A DNA stretch of 64,000 nt from CAVVFX01 sp963747535. Lineage in GTDB: Bacteria > Acidobacteriota > Terriglobia > Bryobacterales > Bryobacteraceae. The notes beneath the pieces were generated by a model, which saw only the letters and a list, made by a program, of their open reading frames with translations, did no database searches and was not told the origin of the DNA. The translations under genes and the position numbers were made by a program. Numbering within the stretch: position 1 is the stretch's first letter; the number at the start of each line of letters is the position of its first letter. The DNA is taken from assembly GCA_963747535.1 (NCBI GenBank), contig CAVVFX010000002.1, forward strand, positions 310,001 to 374,000, written 5' to 3'. Shown one piece after another: positions 17,140 through 25,275 of this stretch.

Positions 17140-17159
17140 CAGCTTTCGAAGTCAATCAA
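17132..17159 (-). promoter_or_regulatory. Possible divergent promoter for the ackA-pduL-BMC arm
   Basis: Read on the minus strand, TTGATT (17159-17154), 16 bp and TATAGT (17137-17132) point at the acetate kinase start. The -10 box overlaps that of the plus-strand promoter, so the two arms could compete or be switched together. A TTGACT/AGTCAA inverted pair (17110-17115 and 17150-17155) frames the region and might be part of a regulator site. Confidence 0.4.
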
Positions 17160-17198
17160 GATCGCGCAACATCAAGCACAATCTACCAAAAAGGCGGC

Positions 17199-18491
17199 AT
17201 GCTCAAGCGAATTGAAGAGTTAGGAGTCGTGGGAGCCGGCGGGGCAGGCTTCCCGACTGCGGTAAAATTCCGCACCCAGGTCCCGACCTTCCTGATCAAC
17301 GGCGCAGAGTGCGAGCCGCTGCTCCACAAAGACAAAGAACTGCTCCAGCACCACGCTGACGCCATGTTCCGCGGCCTCGCCATCGGCATGCAGTGCACGG
17401 GTTCGAAAGAAGCAGTCATCGGCATCAAAGAGAAATACCACGACGTCATCGACATGCTGCAGTCGAAACTGCCGCCGGGTGTCCGCACCTTCCCGCTGAA
17501 CGATTCGTATCCTGCGGGCGATGAGTTCATCCTAGTGCACGATATCACGAACCGGGTGATCCCACCGGGAGGCCTGCCGAAAGATGTCGGCACAGTGGTG
17601 GTGAACGTCGAGACGCTGATCAATATCGGCTATGACAAACCGGTGACGCACAAGTACCTGACGATAGCTGGCGCCGTGAGAAATCCGGTGACATTGCGGC
17701 TGCCGGTAGGCATCAGCATCGGCGAGTCGATCGAACTGGCGGGCGGCGCGACAGTCGCGGATTTCGGCGTCCTGCTGGGCGGCGTCATGATGGGGAAGCT
17801 GTGCGCAGATCTTACCGAGCCGGTCACTAAAACCCTCGGCGGCATCATCGTTCTACCGCAAGGGCATCCCACTCTGGGGCGCTATCAGAAGACCTGGAAA
17901 GAAATCCATCACATCGGCAAGTCCGCGTGCGACCAGTGCCGCTTCTGCACGGACATGTGCCCGCGGTATCTGCTGGGCCATCCTATCGAGCCGCACGCAG
18001 CCATGCGGTCTCTGCTCTTCGGCAACTCGAACGAAAAGCTGATTGCGGCGACACTGTACTGCTGCGAATGCAACCTGTGCACCATGTTCGCCTGTCCGGA
18101 AGATCTCGATCCCAAGAATGTGTGCGTGCAAGGCAAACCGGCCGCGCGCGAACTGGGCATGACGTACAAAGGCTTGATCGAAGATATCGCGCCGCATCCT
18201 ATGGGCGAATACCGGCGCGTCCCGACCAAGCGCCTGATGCTCAAGCTCGGCCTGATGGACTTCAAAAACGAAGGCCCGCTCGTGGATCTGCCCATTCGTC
18301 CGCAACGCGTGACGCTGCCGCTGAAGCAGCACGCGGGTGCACCGGCCATCCCCACGGTAAAGGCAGGCGACCGGGTCAACGAGGGCGACCTGATCGCGAA
18401 ACCCGCGGAAGGCGCCCTGGGTGCGCGAATTCATTCGAGCATCACAGGCGTAGTGCGGACAGTCAATGACGCCGTCAGTATCGAAGCGTAA
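17199..18491 (+). CDS. PduS-like / RnfC-like flavin and Fe-S electron-transfer protein
   Basis: A protein of 430 residues. The N-terminal Rossmann-like RnfC/PduS core has the glycine-rich VVGAGGAGFPTAVKF motif and the NGAECEPLL segment. An SLBB-like region lies around residues 150-200. Two cysteine clusters follow that fit [4Fe-4S] centres: CDQCRFCTDMCPRYLLGH and CCECNLCTMFACPEDLDP. The C-terminus has a barrel-sandwich stretch (VKAGDRVNEGDLIAKPAEG). PduS is a cobalamin reductase/NADH-linked flavoprotein in propanediol compartments. No B12-dependent enzyme is encoded here, so recycling of NADH by moving electrons through the shell is more likely. It is followed 15 bp later by a PduT-like shell protein. 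Confidence 0.9.
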   Translation: MLKRIEELGVVGAGGAGFPTAVKFRTQVPTFLINGAECEPLLHKDKELLQHHADAMFRGLAIGMQCTGSKEAVIGIKEKYHDVIDMLQSKLPPGVRTFPLNDSYPAGDEFILVHDITNRVIPPGGLPKDVGTVVVNVETLINIGYDKPVTHKYLTIAGAVRNPVTLRLPVGISIGESIELAGGATVADFGVLLGGVMMGKLCADLTEPVTKTLGGIIVLPQGHPTLGRYQKTWKEIHHIGKSACDQCRFCTDMCPRYLLGHPIEPHAAMRSLLFGNSNEKLIAATLYCCECNLCTMFACPEDLDPKNVCVQGKPAARELGMTYKGLIEDIAPHPMGEYRRVPTKRLMLKLGLMDFKNEGPLVDLPIRPQRVTLPLKQHAGAPAIPTVKAGDRVNEGDLIAKPAEGALGARIHSSITGVVRTVNDAVSIEA

Positions 18492-18506
18492 AACTAGGAC
18501 ATTCAA

Positions 18507-19067
18507 ATGGCTGAAATCGACTCCATCGGACTGATCGAACTCTCCAGCGTCGCGCGCGGCTTTGTCGTGCAGGACGCCATGATCAAGGCGGCGAATATCC
18601 AGGTGCTGATGGCGCGCACCATCTGCTCGGGCAAGTACATCGTGTGCGTAGCCGGCGACATCTCGGCGGTGCAGGCGTCAGTGGACGCCGGGGTTGCCGT
18701 GGGTACGGGTGCGGTGATCGAGAAGCGCACCATCTCACGCGTCCACCCGGCGATCTTTCCGGCGATGTTAGGCAACGTGTATCTGGATCACCATCAAGCT
18801 GACGCGCTGGGCATTATCGAGACGTTCTCCGCGTCGAGTATCATCGAAGTCGCCGATGCCGCGGTCAAAGCTGCCAACGTAACCCTCTTCCGCGTGCACC
18901 TCGCCATGGCGCTGGGAGGCAAAGGCTTCGTCTTGTTGACCGGCGATGTAGCAAGCACCGAAACCGCGGTGACCGTCGGAGCTAGAGTCGCCGGTCGCGA
19001 CGGGATTCTGGTCGATCGCGCGGTCATTCCACGCCCGTCGAAGGAATTGTTTAAAGAGTTCGTGTAA
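18507..19067 (+). CDS. PduT-like BMC-T shell protein with pore cysteine
   Basis: The 186-residue tandem BMC protein matches PduT along its length (IGLIELSSVARGFVVQDAMI, then ALGIIETFSASSIIEVADAAV, ending in VIPRPSKELFKEFV). Cys40 lies in the pore segment TICSGK. In Citrobacter PduT the equivalent cysteine from three subunits coordinates a [4Fe-4S] cluster at the trimer centre. A cluster-carrying pore is therefore predicted by homology, not shown. The pairing with the PduS-like gene in one short operon supports a route for electrons across the shell. Confidence 0.92.
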   Translation: MAEIDSIGLIELSSVARGFVVQDAMIKAANIQVLMARTICSGKYIVCVAGDISAVQASVDAGVAVGTGAVIEKRTISRVHPAIFPAMLGNVYLDHHQADALGIIETFSASSIIEVADAAVKAANVTLFRVHLAMALGGKGFVLLTGDVASTETAVTVGARVAGRDGILVDRAVIPRPSKELFKEFV

Positions 19068-19161
19068 GTGCTCCACATGGGCACAACGATGCACGGAGTG
19101 GACCTCTGGAGACTAACTCGTGCCGCGGCGTGCAGGCGGAAGAACGCGGAGTTCAGCCGGG

Positions 19162-19920
19162 CTAAACAGTCGCAAACTTAGAGAGCCCATGTTTCGCTGC
19201 TCTGACGGACAGCGATGGTTTGTCTGGATAACCGAGCCGCAGCAGCGTTTCGCCGTGTCTCTCCAGAAACAGATTTTGGAGGTCCGGGGGCATTTCCTCG
19301 CGCCAGGAGCCTGCCTTACCCCTTCTGAAGAACCATGGAACCGCGTCGTGCAGTTCCTCGAATGAAGGAGGCTCTTCAGCGCAGGTCGGGCTGCAAAGAC
19401 CCAATCGCCCTAGCGTGCCCGCCAAAATGTTGATCGGATCTTCGATCAGGTCCTCATATCGAATTACCATTTCCGGGCCAACCCGGTTGATCCAGGCATC
19501 CACATTTCGGCTCCATCCACCGAATGTCTCTCCGGTAATAATTTGTTTCAGCGTCGCTTCGAACTGATCTCTGCTCGGCCGGTCGATTCCGTGGTCTGTC
19601 TTAAGACTAAAGTAAGCATATGAGACCATCGCATCCCGGCCATCCCGTATTAATGTGACGGCAGGCAAATTGTCATCCTGGGGAAGATCGTGAGTCTTCA
19701 CGAAGTACGTTTTGGAATCGCGGCGCAACAGCTCGATTTCGCATTTCCCATAATGCGTTTGGCCCGTCAAACTTATTAATTTGTCGGTATCCTCCTGACA
19801 TTGCATCGCCGAGTCCGCTACCGAATAAACGGAACACGATTCAATCCGGAAAAGACGATGGAGAATGATGCGGAAGAAGGTATTACCCGACCTTGGATAT
19901 GAAGCTAACCAAATGACCAT
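19162..19920 (-). CDS. PAPS-dependent sulfotransferase domain protein
   Basis: A 252-residue cytoplasmic protein with the 5'-phosphosulfate-binding loop at its very start (ASYPRSGNTFFRIIL). The 3'-phosphate-binding region is around TLIRDGRDAMVSYAYF, and RYEDLIEDP is typical of Sulfotransfer_1/Sulfotransfer_3 enzymes. These transfer sulfate from PAPS to a hydroxyl or amine of a small molecule, glycan or lipid. No sulfate-activation gene is nearby, and it is flanked by unrelated genes, so the acceptor is unknown. It is convergent with the BMC plus arm. Confidence 0.85.
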   Translation of the reverse strand: MVIWLASYPRSGNTFFRIILHRLFRIESCSVYSVADSAMQCQEDTDKLISLTGQTHYGKCEIELLRRDSKTYFVKTHDLPQDDNLPAVTLIRDGRDAMVSYAYFSLKTDHGIDRPSRDQFEATLKQIITGETFGGWSRNVDAWINRVGPEMVIRYEDLIEDPINILAGTLGRLGLCSPTCAEEPPSFEELHDAVPWFFRRGKAGSWREEMPPDLQNLFLERHGETLLRLGYPDKPSLSVRAAKHGLSKFATV

Positions 19921-20011
19921 TCATTACTCTGAACACATCCGGCCGGGAAGTGACTCGGATTTATTTCCTGGCGCTGTTCTCAAACAAGCCATATCCGCAA
20001 CCGGTGAGCCT

Positions 20012-20728
20012 CTACTTCGCGTACCAATCCCGGATGCGCACCTCGACCCCACTCCCTTCCAACGCCTTCTGAAATACCGCCAGATCCGATCCCCGGTAGT
20101 GGTACGGATAAACCACCTTCGGCTTGAACGCTCTCACCGCCTCCGCCGCTTCTTCCGGAGGCATGGTGTACGGCAGGTTCATGCATACGAAGGCCACGTC
20201 GATATTCTTTAGCGCCCGCATCTCCGGAATGCCTTCCGTGTCACCGGAGATGTAGAATCGCTTTCCCCCGTAGGTCAGCACGTACCCGTTGCCCCGGCCC
20301 TTGTCATGAAAAAATGTTCCAGCCGACGGACCGCGCTTCAGGTTATACATCGGAATCGCCTCAATCGTCCAGCCCGACCACTTCTTCGATTCACCGTTGT
20401 TCAACACCTCCGCTTCGGTCACGGTCTTCGCAACCGCGGCCGGCGCGATGATCACGGTGTCGGACTTTTTTATTTTCGCGATCGCCGGAGGCGACATGTG
20501 ATCGCCGTGAATATCGGTAAGCAGAATCAGATCCGCCTTCGGCAATCCCTCGTAGAAGTCGCCCACGGGATCGATCTGGATCACCTTGCCGCCCGCCTCG
20601 ATCATCAGGCTGGCGTGTTGGAGCGGAGTAATTTTCACCGCGCCCGCGCTCGTCTCGAACGTATCCGAGGGACGCGTAGCGCCAAACGCAAAGGCTGTAG
20701 AAACCAGGACCAAAAGCGCAGCTTTCAT
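20012..20728 (-). CDS. Exported metallo-beta-lactamase-fold hydrolase
   Basis: The ATG at 20728 opens a signal peptide (MKAALLVLVSTAFAFGA), preferred over a longer frame that would run toward the LacI gene. The mature part has the metal motif LLTDIHGDHMSP (in place of HxHxDH, with D-x-H-x-D-H spacing), ISGDTEGIPEM and the late histidine in YPYHYRG. It resembles the UlaG/YtnP-like MBL proteins with roughly 240 residues. The first histidine of the HxHxDH motif is aspartate here, so metal binding may differ. The substrate is unknown; exported members are common in Acidobacteria. The gene lies 34 bp downstream of the LacI regulator on the same strand. Confidence 0.82.
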   Translation of the reverse strand: MKAALLVLVSTAFAFGATRPSDTFETSAGAVKITPLQHASLMIEAGGKVIQIDPVGDFYEGLPKADLILLTDIHGDHMSPPAIAKIKKSDTVIIAPAAVAKTVTEAEVLNNGESKKWSGWTIEAIPMYNLKRGPSAGTFFHDKGRGNGYVLTYGGKRFYISGDTEGIPEMRALKNIDVAFVCMNLPYTMPPEEAAEAVRAFKPKVVYPYHYRGSDLAVFQKALEGSGVEVRIRDWYAK

Positions 20729-20762
20729 GGTCGCGATTGTACCGCAGCGCGCCTGACCCATA

Positions 20763-21782
20763 CTACGCCCGCGTACTTTCGCGCACCACCAGTTCGGGCT
20801 TGATCCGCACGATCTTCGGCGCCTTCTTCTTCCTGGGACCTATCATCCCCAGCAGAATCTCCGCCGCCTGCTCGCCGGTGTGCGTGCTCTGCTGGTCGAT
20901 CGTGGAAAGCGGCACACGCAGCAGATCCGAGTAATGCACGTTGCCTGCGCCGATCACCTTCACGTCCTCGGGAATCCTCAACCCCGCCTCGATGGTCGCT
21001 TTCATTGCGTTCACCGCATACGGATCATTGAAACAAACGATCCCGTCCGCACGCGGATCGAGCGCCAGCAGCTTCTTGGCGGCGGCGTAGCCTTCGTCAC
21101 CGGAGCCCTCGACCACCAGTTCGTCCCGATACTCGATGTGGTGCGCCGCTAGAGCTGCTCGATAGCCTTCCAGCCGGCCCAACCCGGTCGTTATCCGCGG
21201 TCCCGCAATATGCCCGATGCGCTTAGCCCCTTGTTCAATCAGATGTTCCGTCGCAAGTCGACCGATCTCGCGATTCTCCGCGCCCACGTATGCCGCCTTT
21301 GTCTCCGGAAAACGCCGGTCGATCAACACATAAGGCGTGCCTCTCGCTTCGATCCGCCGGAACAACCCATCTTCACCGGGAGACTGCGACGACGCGATGA
21401 TCAACCCGTCTACCTGCCGGGAAAGCAGGTGCTCGACCTCGCTCCGCTCCAGGGCCGCGTCCTCTTCCGAATTACAGATCACGACATCGTACCCGCGGGG
21501 ACGTATCTTTCTCGTGACGCCTTTAGCGACCTCCGCGAAGAACGAGTGCATCAGGTCCGGAACCACCAGCCCGATGATGAACGTCTGCCTCGCCGCGAGA
21601 CTGCGTGCGATCCAGTTGGGCTGGTAGTTCAGCTCGCGCACGCGATCCAGCACCCGTTTCCGCGTAGCTTCGCTGACGTCGGTCTGACCCCGCACCACCT
21701 TCGACACGGTCATTACCGAGACATTCAGCTCCTCGGCAATGTCTTTCAGACGAACTGGCGGACCGTTCGCATCCCTAGGCAT
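20763..21782 (-). CDS. LacI family transcriptional regulator
   Basis: The frame is open far upstream, into the antisense of polX, but the real start is the ATG at 21782. It precedes the LacI helix-turn-helix (VRLKDIAEELNVSVMTVSKVVRGQ). The 339-residue protein then has the hinge NWIARSLAARQ and the periplasmic-binding-like sensor domain (FIIGLVVPDLMHSFFAEVAKG ... DGIVCFNDPYAVNAMKATIEAG). LacI members bind sugars or nucleosides and repress catabolic genes. The target is not clear: the MBL-fold gene downstream on the same strand is the only close candidate. Two R1 remnants lie upstream of its start. Confidence 0.9.
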   Translation of the reverse strand: MPRDANGPPVRLKDIAEELNVSVMTVSKVVRGQTDVSEATRKRVLDRVRELNYQPNWIARSLAARQTFIIGLVVPDLMHSFFAEVAKGVTRKIRPRGYDVVICNSEEDAALERSEVEHLLSRQVDGLIIASSQSPGEDGLFRRIEARGTPYVLIDRRFPETKAAYVGAENREIGRLATEHLIEQGAKRIGHIAGPRITTGLGRLEGYRAALAAHHIEYRDELVVEGSGDEGYAAAKKLLALDPRADGIVCFNDPYAVNAMKATIEAGLRIPEDVKVIGAGNVHYSDLLRVPLSTIDQQSTHTGEQAAEILLGMIGPRKKKAPKIVRIKPELVVRESTRA

Positions 21783-21842
21783 CGGTTCTCTCGAAGCGTA
21801 ACACAGAGCGCCTTCGCCGCAAACTGGCCGCCACCTGCCGTA

Positions 21843-21859
21843 GCACAGACCATCATCTG
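21843..21859 (+). repeat. R1 partial copy
   Basis: CACAGACCATCATCTGG keeps the left arm ACAGACCA but loses the loop and right arm. It is followed by GGTGCGCTCCAAAGGG, which also occurs in the spacer of the tandem R1 array near 37360. This shows that R1 units carry longer shared flanks. Confidence 0.5.
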
Positions 21860-21881
21860 GCGGTGCGCTCCAAAGGGCCCC

Positions 21882-21929
21882 CGCAGGGCAGACCATCGTT
21901 TTTTGTGGTCTGCCGGCTGCGGAGCAGCC
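21882..21929 (+). repeat. R1 hairpin repeat, copy 4
   Basis: Arms GGCAGACCA (21887-21895) and TGGTCTGCC (21906-21914) with the ten-base T-rich loop. A second stem-loop GGCTGC-GGA-GCAGCC follows. The outermost pair is G-C rather than the C-G of copies 1, 2 and 7-9. Confidence 0.85.
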
Positions 21930-22007
21930 TCCGAACGGCGCAGTTTCCGGAGAGTCGCAACTCGAGCCCCTGCCCTGTGCCTTTATGGCTGACTTGTTGT
22001 TTAGACT

Positions 22008-23741
22008 ATGAACGTGGACAACAAAGAACTTGCGCGGGTCCTCTGGGAGACCGCGGATCTTATGGAAATCGCCGCCGAAGACGGCTTTCGCATCCGCAGT
22101 TATCGTAACGGCGCAACCGCTATCGAAGGCCATCCCGAGAGCATCGCCGTGATTCTGAAAGACCCTTCGCGCAAGGTCACCGACATTCCCGGCATCGGCA
22201 AAGGACTCGCCGCCGTCCTCCGCGAGATTGAAGATACCGGGTCGTGCGAACGCCGTGACGTGCTCCTCGAAAAGTATCCCGCGGCCGCACTCGAGTTCCT
22301 CAAGATCCAGGGTCTCGGACCCAAAGGCATTGCTCTCCTGTTCGAACACTTCCGCATCACCACCATGGATGAACTCGAACAACTCTGCCTCGACCAGAAA
22401 CTGCGCGACCTGCCGCGCATGGGCGCCAAACTGGAGGAAAAAGTTCTTCGCTCCATCGCGCAGTACCGCCTTCGCACCGGCCGCTTCCTCCTCAGCTTCG
22501 CTCAGCAGACGGCCGACGAACTGATCGCACACCTCAACGGCGACGGCATTGAATCGATAGTGCCCGCCGGCAGTTTGCGGCGTGGCCGCGAAACCGTCGG
22601 CGACCTCGATCTTCTGGTCACCGGTCCCAACGCCACCGGCGCGCTCGAACGCATGGCCACGCATCCCCGCGTTCACGAAGTTCTCAGCCGCGGCGTCAAC
22701 AAGACCAGCGTGAAACTGGGACGCGAAGGGCTGCAAGTCGACGTCCGCGCCTTGCCGCGGGAAAGCTTCGGGGCCGCCATGCAATATTTCACCGGCAGCA
22801 AGGAACACAACGTCGCCATCCGCCAGCGCGCCGTCCGTATGGGACTCAAGCTCAGCGAATATGGTCTGTATCGCGTGGAGGACGATGCTGTTGTCACCGG
22901 CGAGACGGAGGAAGGCGTCTACCAGGCGCTTGGGCTAAGCTGGATCCCGCCGGAGATGCGCGAAAATCTCGGCGAGATTGAATTGGCCGCCGAAGGTCGC
23001 TTGCCCGAGTTGGTAGAACTCGGCCAGATTCGCGGCGACCTGCACATGCACACTACCGAGTCCGACGGCCGTGCCTCGCTGGAGGAAATGGCTCAGGCTG
23101 CGCGCGAGCGCGGTTATGAATACATCGCCATCACCGACCATTCCAAGTCGCTCGCGATGACCAACGGTCTCGACGAAGGCCGCGTCACTGCGTTCGCCGC
23201 ACAAGTACGCCGTCTCAATGCCGATGGAGGTCTCGGTATCCGCATCTTCTCCGGTGTCGAGTGCGACATCATGCGGGACGGCGCCATGGACCTCGCCTGG
23301 GACGCCTTAGCGGAACTCGACTTGGTCATCGGCAGCGTGCACAACAACATGAACTTGGAAGCCGCGGAAATGAGCGATCGTCTACTACGAGCCCTGGAGT
23401 GCCCGTCATTGCGTGTCTTCGGCCATCTCACCGGACGTCTGCTGCTCAACCGCGACGCCTATCCTTTCGATTTCGAGCGGCTCGTCGACGAAGCGGTCAA
23501 ACGCGGCGTGATGTTCGAGATCAACTCGAGTCCCGAACGCCTCGACCTCAGCGCGACCATGGCCCGCGCCGCAAAAAAGAAGGGAGCGAAGTTCGTCATC
23601 AACACGGACGCCCATCATCCCAAGCATTTCGCGAACATGCGTTATGGGGTCGCCACTGCCCGCAGAGCCTGGCTCGCCCCCGGCGACGTTCTCAATACCC
23701 TACCGCTTGCCGAGTTTGCCGCCCGGCTGGAGCGCACGTGA
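22008..23741 (+). CDS. polX: Family X DNA polymerase with PHP domain (PolX)
   Basis: A bacterial PolX of 577 residues, the usual length. Domains in order: an N-terminal helix-hairpin-helix 8-kDa-like region with VTDIPGIGKGLAAVLREI; a second hairpin motif IQGLGPKGIALLFEHF; the nucleotidyltransferase palm with GSLRRGRETVGDLDLLV, whose aspartates bind the catalytic metals; a thumb with YFTGSKEHNVAIRQRA; and a C-terminal PHP domain starting GDLHMHTTESDGRASLEEM with NTDAHHPKHF near the end. The enzyme fills gaps in base-excision repair and has 3'-5' exonuclease/phosphatase activity through the PHP part. It is a single gene, with an R1 repeat downstream. Confidence 0.95.
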   Translation: MNVDNKELARVLWETADLMEIAAEDGFRIRSYRNGATAIEGHPESIAVILKDPSRKVTDIPGIGKGLAAVLREIEDTGSCERRDVLLEKYPAAALEFLKIQGLGPKGIALLFEHFRITTMDELEQLCLDQKLRDLPRMGAKLEEKVLRSIAQYRLRTGRFLLSFAQQTADELIAHLNGDGIESIVPAGSLRRGRETVGDLDLLVTGPNATGALERMATHPRVHEVLSRGVNKTSVKLGREGLQVDVRALPRESFGAAMQYFTGSKEHNVAIRQRAVRMGLKLSEYGLYRVEDDAVVTGETEEGVYQALGLSWIPPEMRENLGEIELAAEGRLPELVELGQIRGDLHMHTTESDGRASLEEMAQAARERGYEYIAITDHSKSLAMTNGLDEGRVTAFAAQVRRLNADGGLGIRIFSGVECDIMRDGAMDLAWDALAELDLVIGSVHNNMNLEAAEMSDRLLRALECPSLRVFGHLTGRLLLNRDAYPFDFERLVDEAVKRGVMFEINSSPERLDLSATMARAAKKKGAKFVINTDAHHPKHFANMRYGVATARRAWLAPGDVLNTLPLAEFAARLERT

Positions 23742-24058
23742 CACAGAGCAACACAGCCGCAACCAAACCATCCAGTCCGAGCTTTCAGCATGCTGCCGCA
23801 TAAAATCTTCGCGCGCCCAAAAGATTCTCAGGTCTAGTAACACAGTGCGCCTTCGCCGCAAACCGTAGGGTAGACCATCGTTTTTTGTGGTTTGCCCCGG
23901 CTGCGCAGCAGCCGCTTTGGCGCCCACCAATTCGCCGCGGCATTCAAACAGAACAAATTTAGTAGGAATACAGCCTTCAGCCTGTTGTTGCGGCGCGGAG
24001 AGCCAGCTAAATGGGCGTGGAGACTTCAGTGGCATTCGTAAAATTCGGCAGAATGCGG
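23742..24058. other. Intergenic region between convergent polX and ispF
   Basis: About 317 bp with no convincing gene. It holds R1 copy 5. It also holds a leader-like stretch (CACAGTGCGCCTTCGCCGCA, 23841-23860) that recurs as CACAGAGCGCCTTCGCCGCA near 21802, upstream of R1 copy 4. No clear terminator was seen other than the R1 hairpin itself. Confidence 0.7.
23863..23913 (+). repeat. R1 hairpin repeat, copy 5
   Basis: Left arm GTAGACCA (23870-23877), right arm TGGTTTGC (23888-23895). Both changes keep pairing as U-G and G-U only if the plus strand is the RNA. The second stem-loop GGCTGC-GCA-GCAGCC is perfect. Confidence 0.82.
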
Positions 24059-24544
24059 TTACGTGATCTTGCGCAGCAGGACTATGGCTTGGGCTTCCGC
24101 CGAGCGGCCTTCCCCAACCGGACCTACGGTCTCCGCCGTTTTGAATTTCACGGACACTGAGTCCACGGGCAATTGCAGGGTATGAGCCAGGCTTTCGCGG
24201 ATAGCGAGACGGTAGTCCTTCAGCTTGGGACGTTCCAGAATTACGGTGGAGTCGATGTTCACCAGTGCGTAGCCCGCTGCCAGGGCCAGATCGCAGGCGT
24301 GGCGGAGGAACTGCAAGCTGCCGGCGCCTTTCCATTGCGGGTCATTGTCCGGGAAATGCATGCCGATATCGCCCAACGCGGCAGCCCCCAGTATGGCGTC
24401 GGTGATCGCGTGGGCGAGAACGTCGGCGTCCGAATGACCTGCGAGACCGAATTCACAAGGAACGAAAACGCCGCCCAGGATAAGGGGCCGGCCGGAAGAG
24501 ATGCGGTGGACGTCCCACCCCATCCCGGTTCGATAATCTGTCAC
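24059..24544 (-). CDS. ispF: 2-C-methyl-D-erythritol 2,4-cyclodiphosphate synthase
   Basis: The 161-residue protein has all the IspF landmarks. The metal-site start is GMGWDVHR, where the usual form is GxGxDxH. GHSDADVLAHAITDAILGAAALGDIGMHFPD, DSTVILERPKL, and the late KFKTAETVGPVGEG loop are also present. It closes the cyclodiphosphate ring in the MEP isoprenoid pathway in the cytoplasm. Its start overlaps the ispD stop by 4 bp, so the two consecutive-step enzymes are co-translated. Confidence 0.96.
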   Translation of the reverse strand: MTDYRTGMGWDVHRISSGRPLILGGVFVPCEFGLAGHSDADVLAHAITDAILGAAALGDIGMHFPDNDPQWKGAGSLQFLRHACDLALAAGYALVNIDSTVILERPKLKDYRLAIRESLAHTLQLPVDSVSVKFKTAETVGPVGEGRSAEAQAIVLLRKIT

Positions 24545-25275
24545 GCGGGCTTCACGGTTTCCTGTTCGTGGAACAGCCGCGCCAGGTCCATGTCGCCTGG
24601 GCGCGTGATCTTGATATTACGGTCGGAGCCCAGCACCACGCTGACTTCGATCTGGTCCAGACGCTCGACCAGGCTGGATTCGTCGGTGCCGATGAAGCTG
24701 TCCTCGCGAGCCTTTTGAAACGCTGCTTTAAGAACTTCGTAGCGAAAGACCTGCGGGGTCTGGGCGAGGACCAGGCGCTCGCGCAAAATGGTCGCGCGAA
24801 TCTTGGTTTTTCCCGCTTGCGCTCCGCTCACCTGCTTGACGGTATCGACCGGGACGATGCCCACAATCGCAGCCCCGCTGATGGCGGCCTCTTCGACGGC
24901 GCGACCAATCGTTTCCAGTTCCACAAACGGGCGCACGGCGTCATGCACGGCAACCAGGTCAGTAGCAGGGTCAATCGCGTTGAACGCGTTCTCGACGGAT
25001 TGCTGCCGGCTGTTGCCGCCTTCCACTACGCGAATCGGTACACGTCCCACTTCGCGCTTCAGGAGCCCGTCGACCCACTCCAGATCCTCCTGACGCAACG
25101 CCACCACGATCTCGCTGATCTGGGGCGACGCCGCGAACTTGCGCACGGTATGAACCAGAATCGGCACGCCATCGAGCAGCATGAACTGCTTCCGGCTGAT
25201 TCCCGCGTTTTCGGCCGATGCCTTTTGCATCCGGGTCCCCAGACCCGCGGCCGGCAAAATCACTGCAACCCTCAT
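24541..25275 (-). CDS. ispD: 2-C-methyl-D-erythritol 4-phosphate cytidylyltransferase
   Basis: A 244-residue nucleotidyltransferase with the CTP-binding motif LPAAGLGTRM, the lysine in RKQFMLLDG, VHDAVRPFVE, and QTPQVFRYEVLKAAF, all diagnostic for IspD. It couples MEP to CTP in the MEP pathway. The ATG overlaps the stop of the PIN/TRAM gene (TAATG). The order PIN/TRAM protein, ispD, ispF is widely conserved in bacteria. Confidence 0.96.
   Translation of the reverse strand: MRVAVILPAAGLGTRMQKASAENAGISRKQFMLLDGVPILVHTVRKFAASPQISEIVVALRQEDLEWVDGLLKREVGRVPIRVVEGGNSRQQSVENAFNAIDPATDLVAVHDAVRPFVELETIGRAVEEAAISGAAIVGIVPVDTVKQVSGAQAGKTKIRATILRERLVLAQTPQVFRYEVLKAAFQKAREDSFIGTDESSLVERLDQIEVSVVLGSDRNIKITRPGDMDLARLFHEQETVKPA

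Noticed and set aside
21783..22808. Long minus-strand open frame extending the LacI gene into polX
   Set aside because: The LacI helix-turn-helix begins at 21782. The extension is antisense to the well-supported polX gene and includes an R1 repeat.
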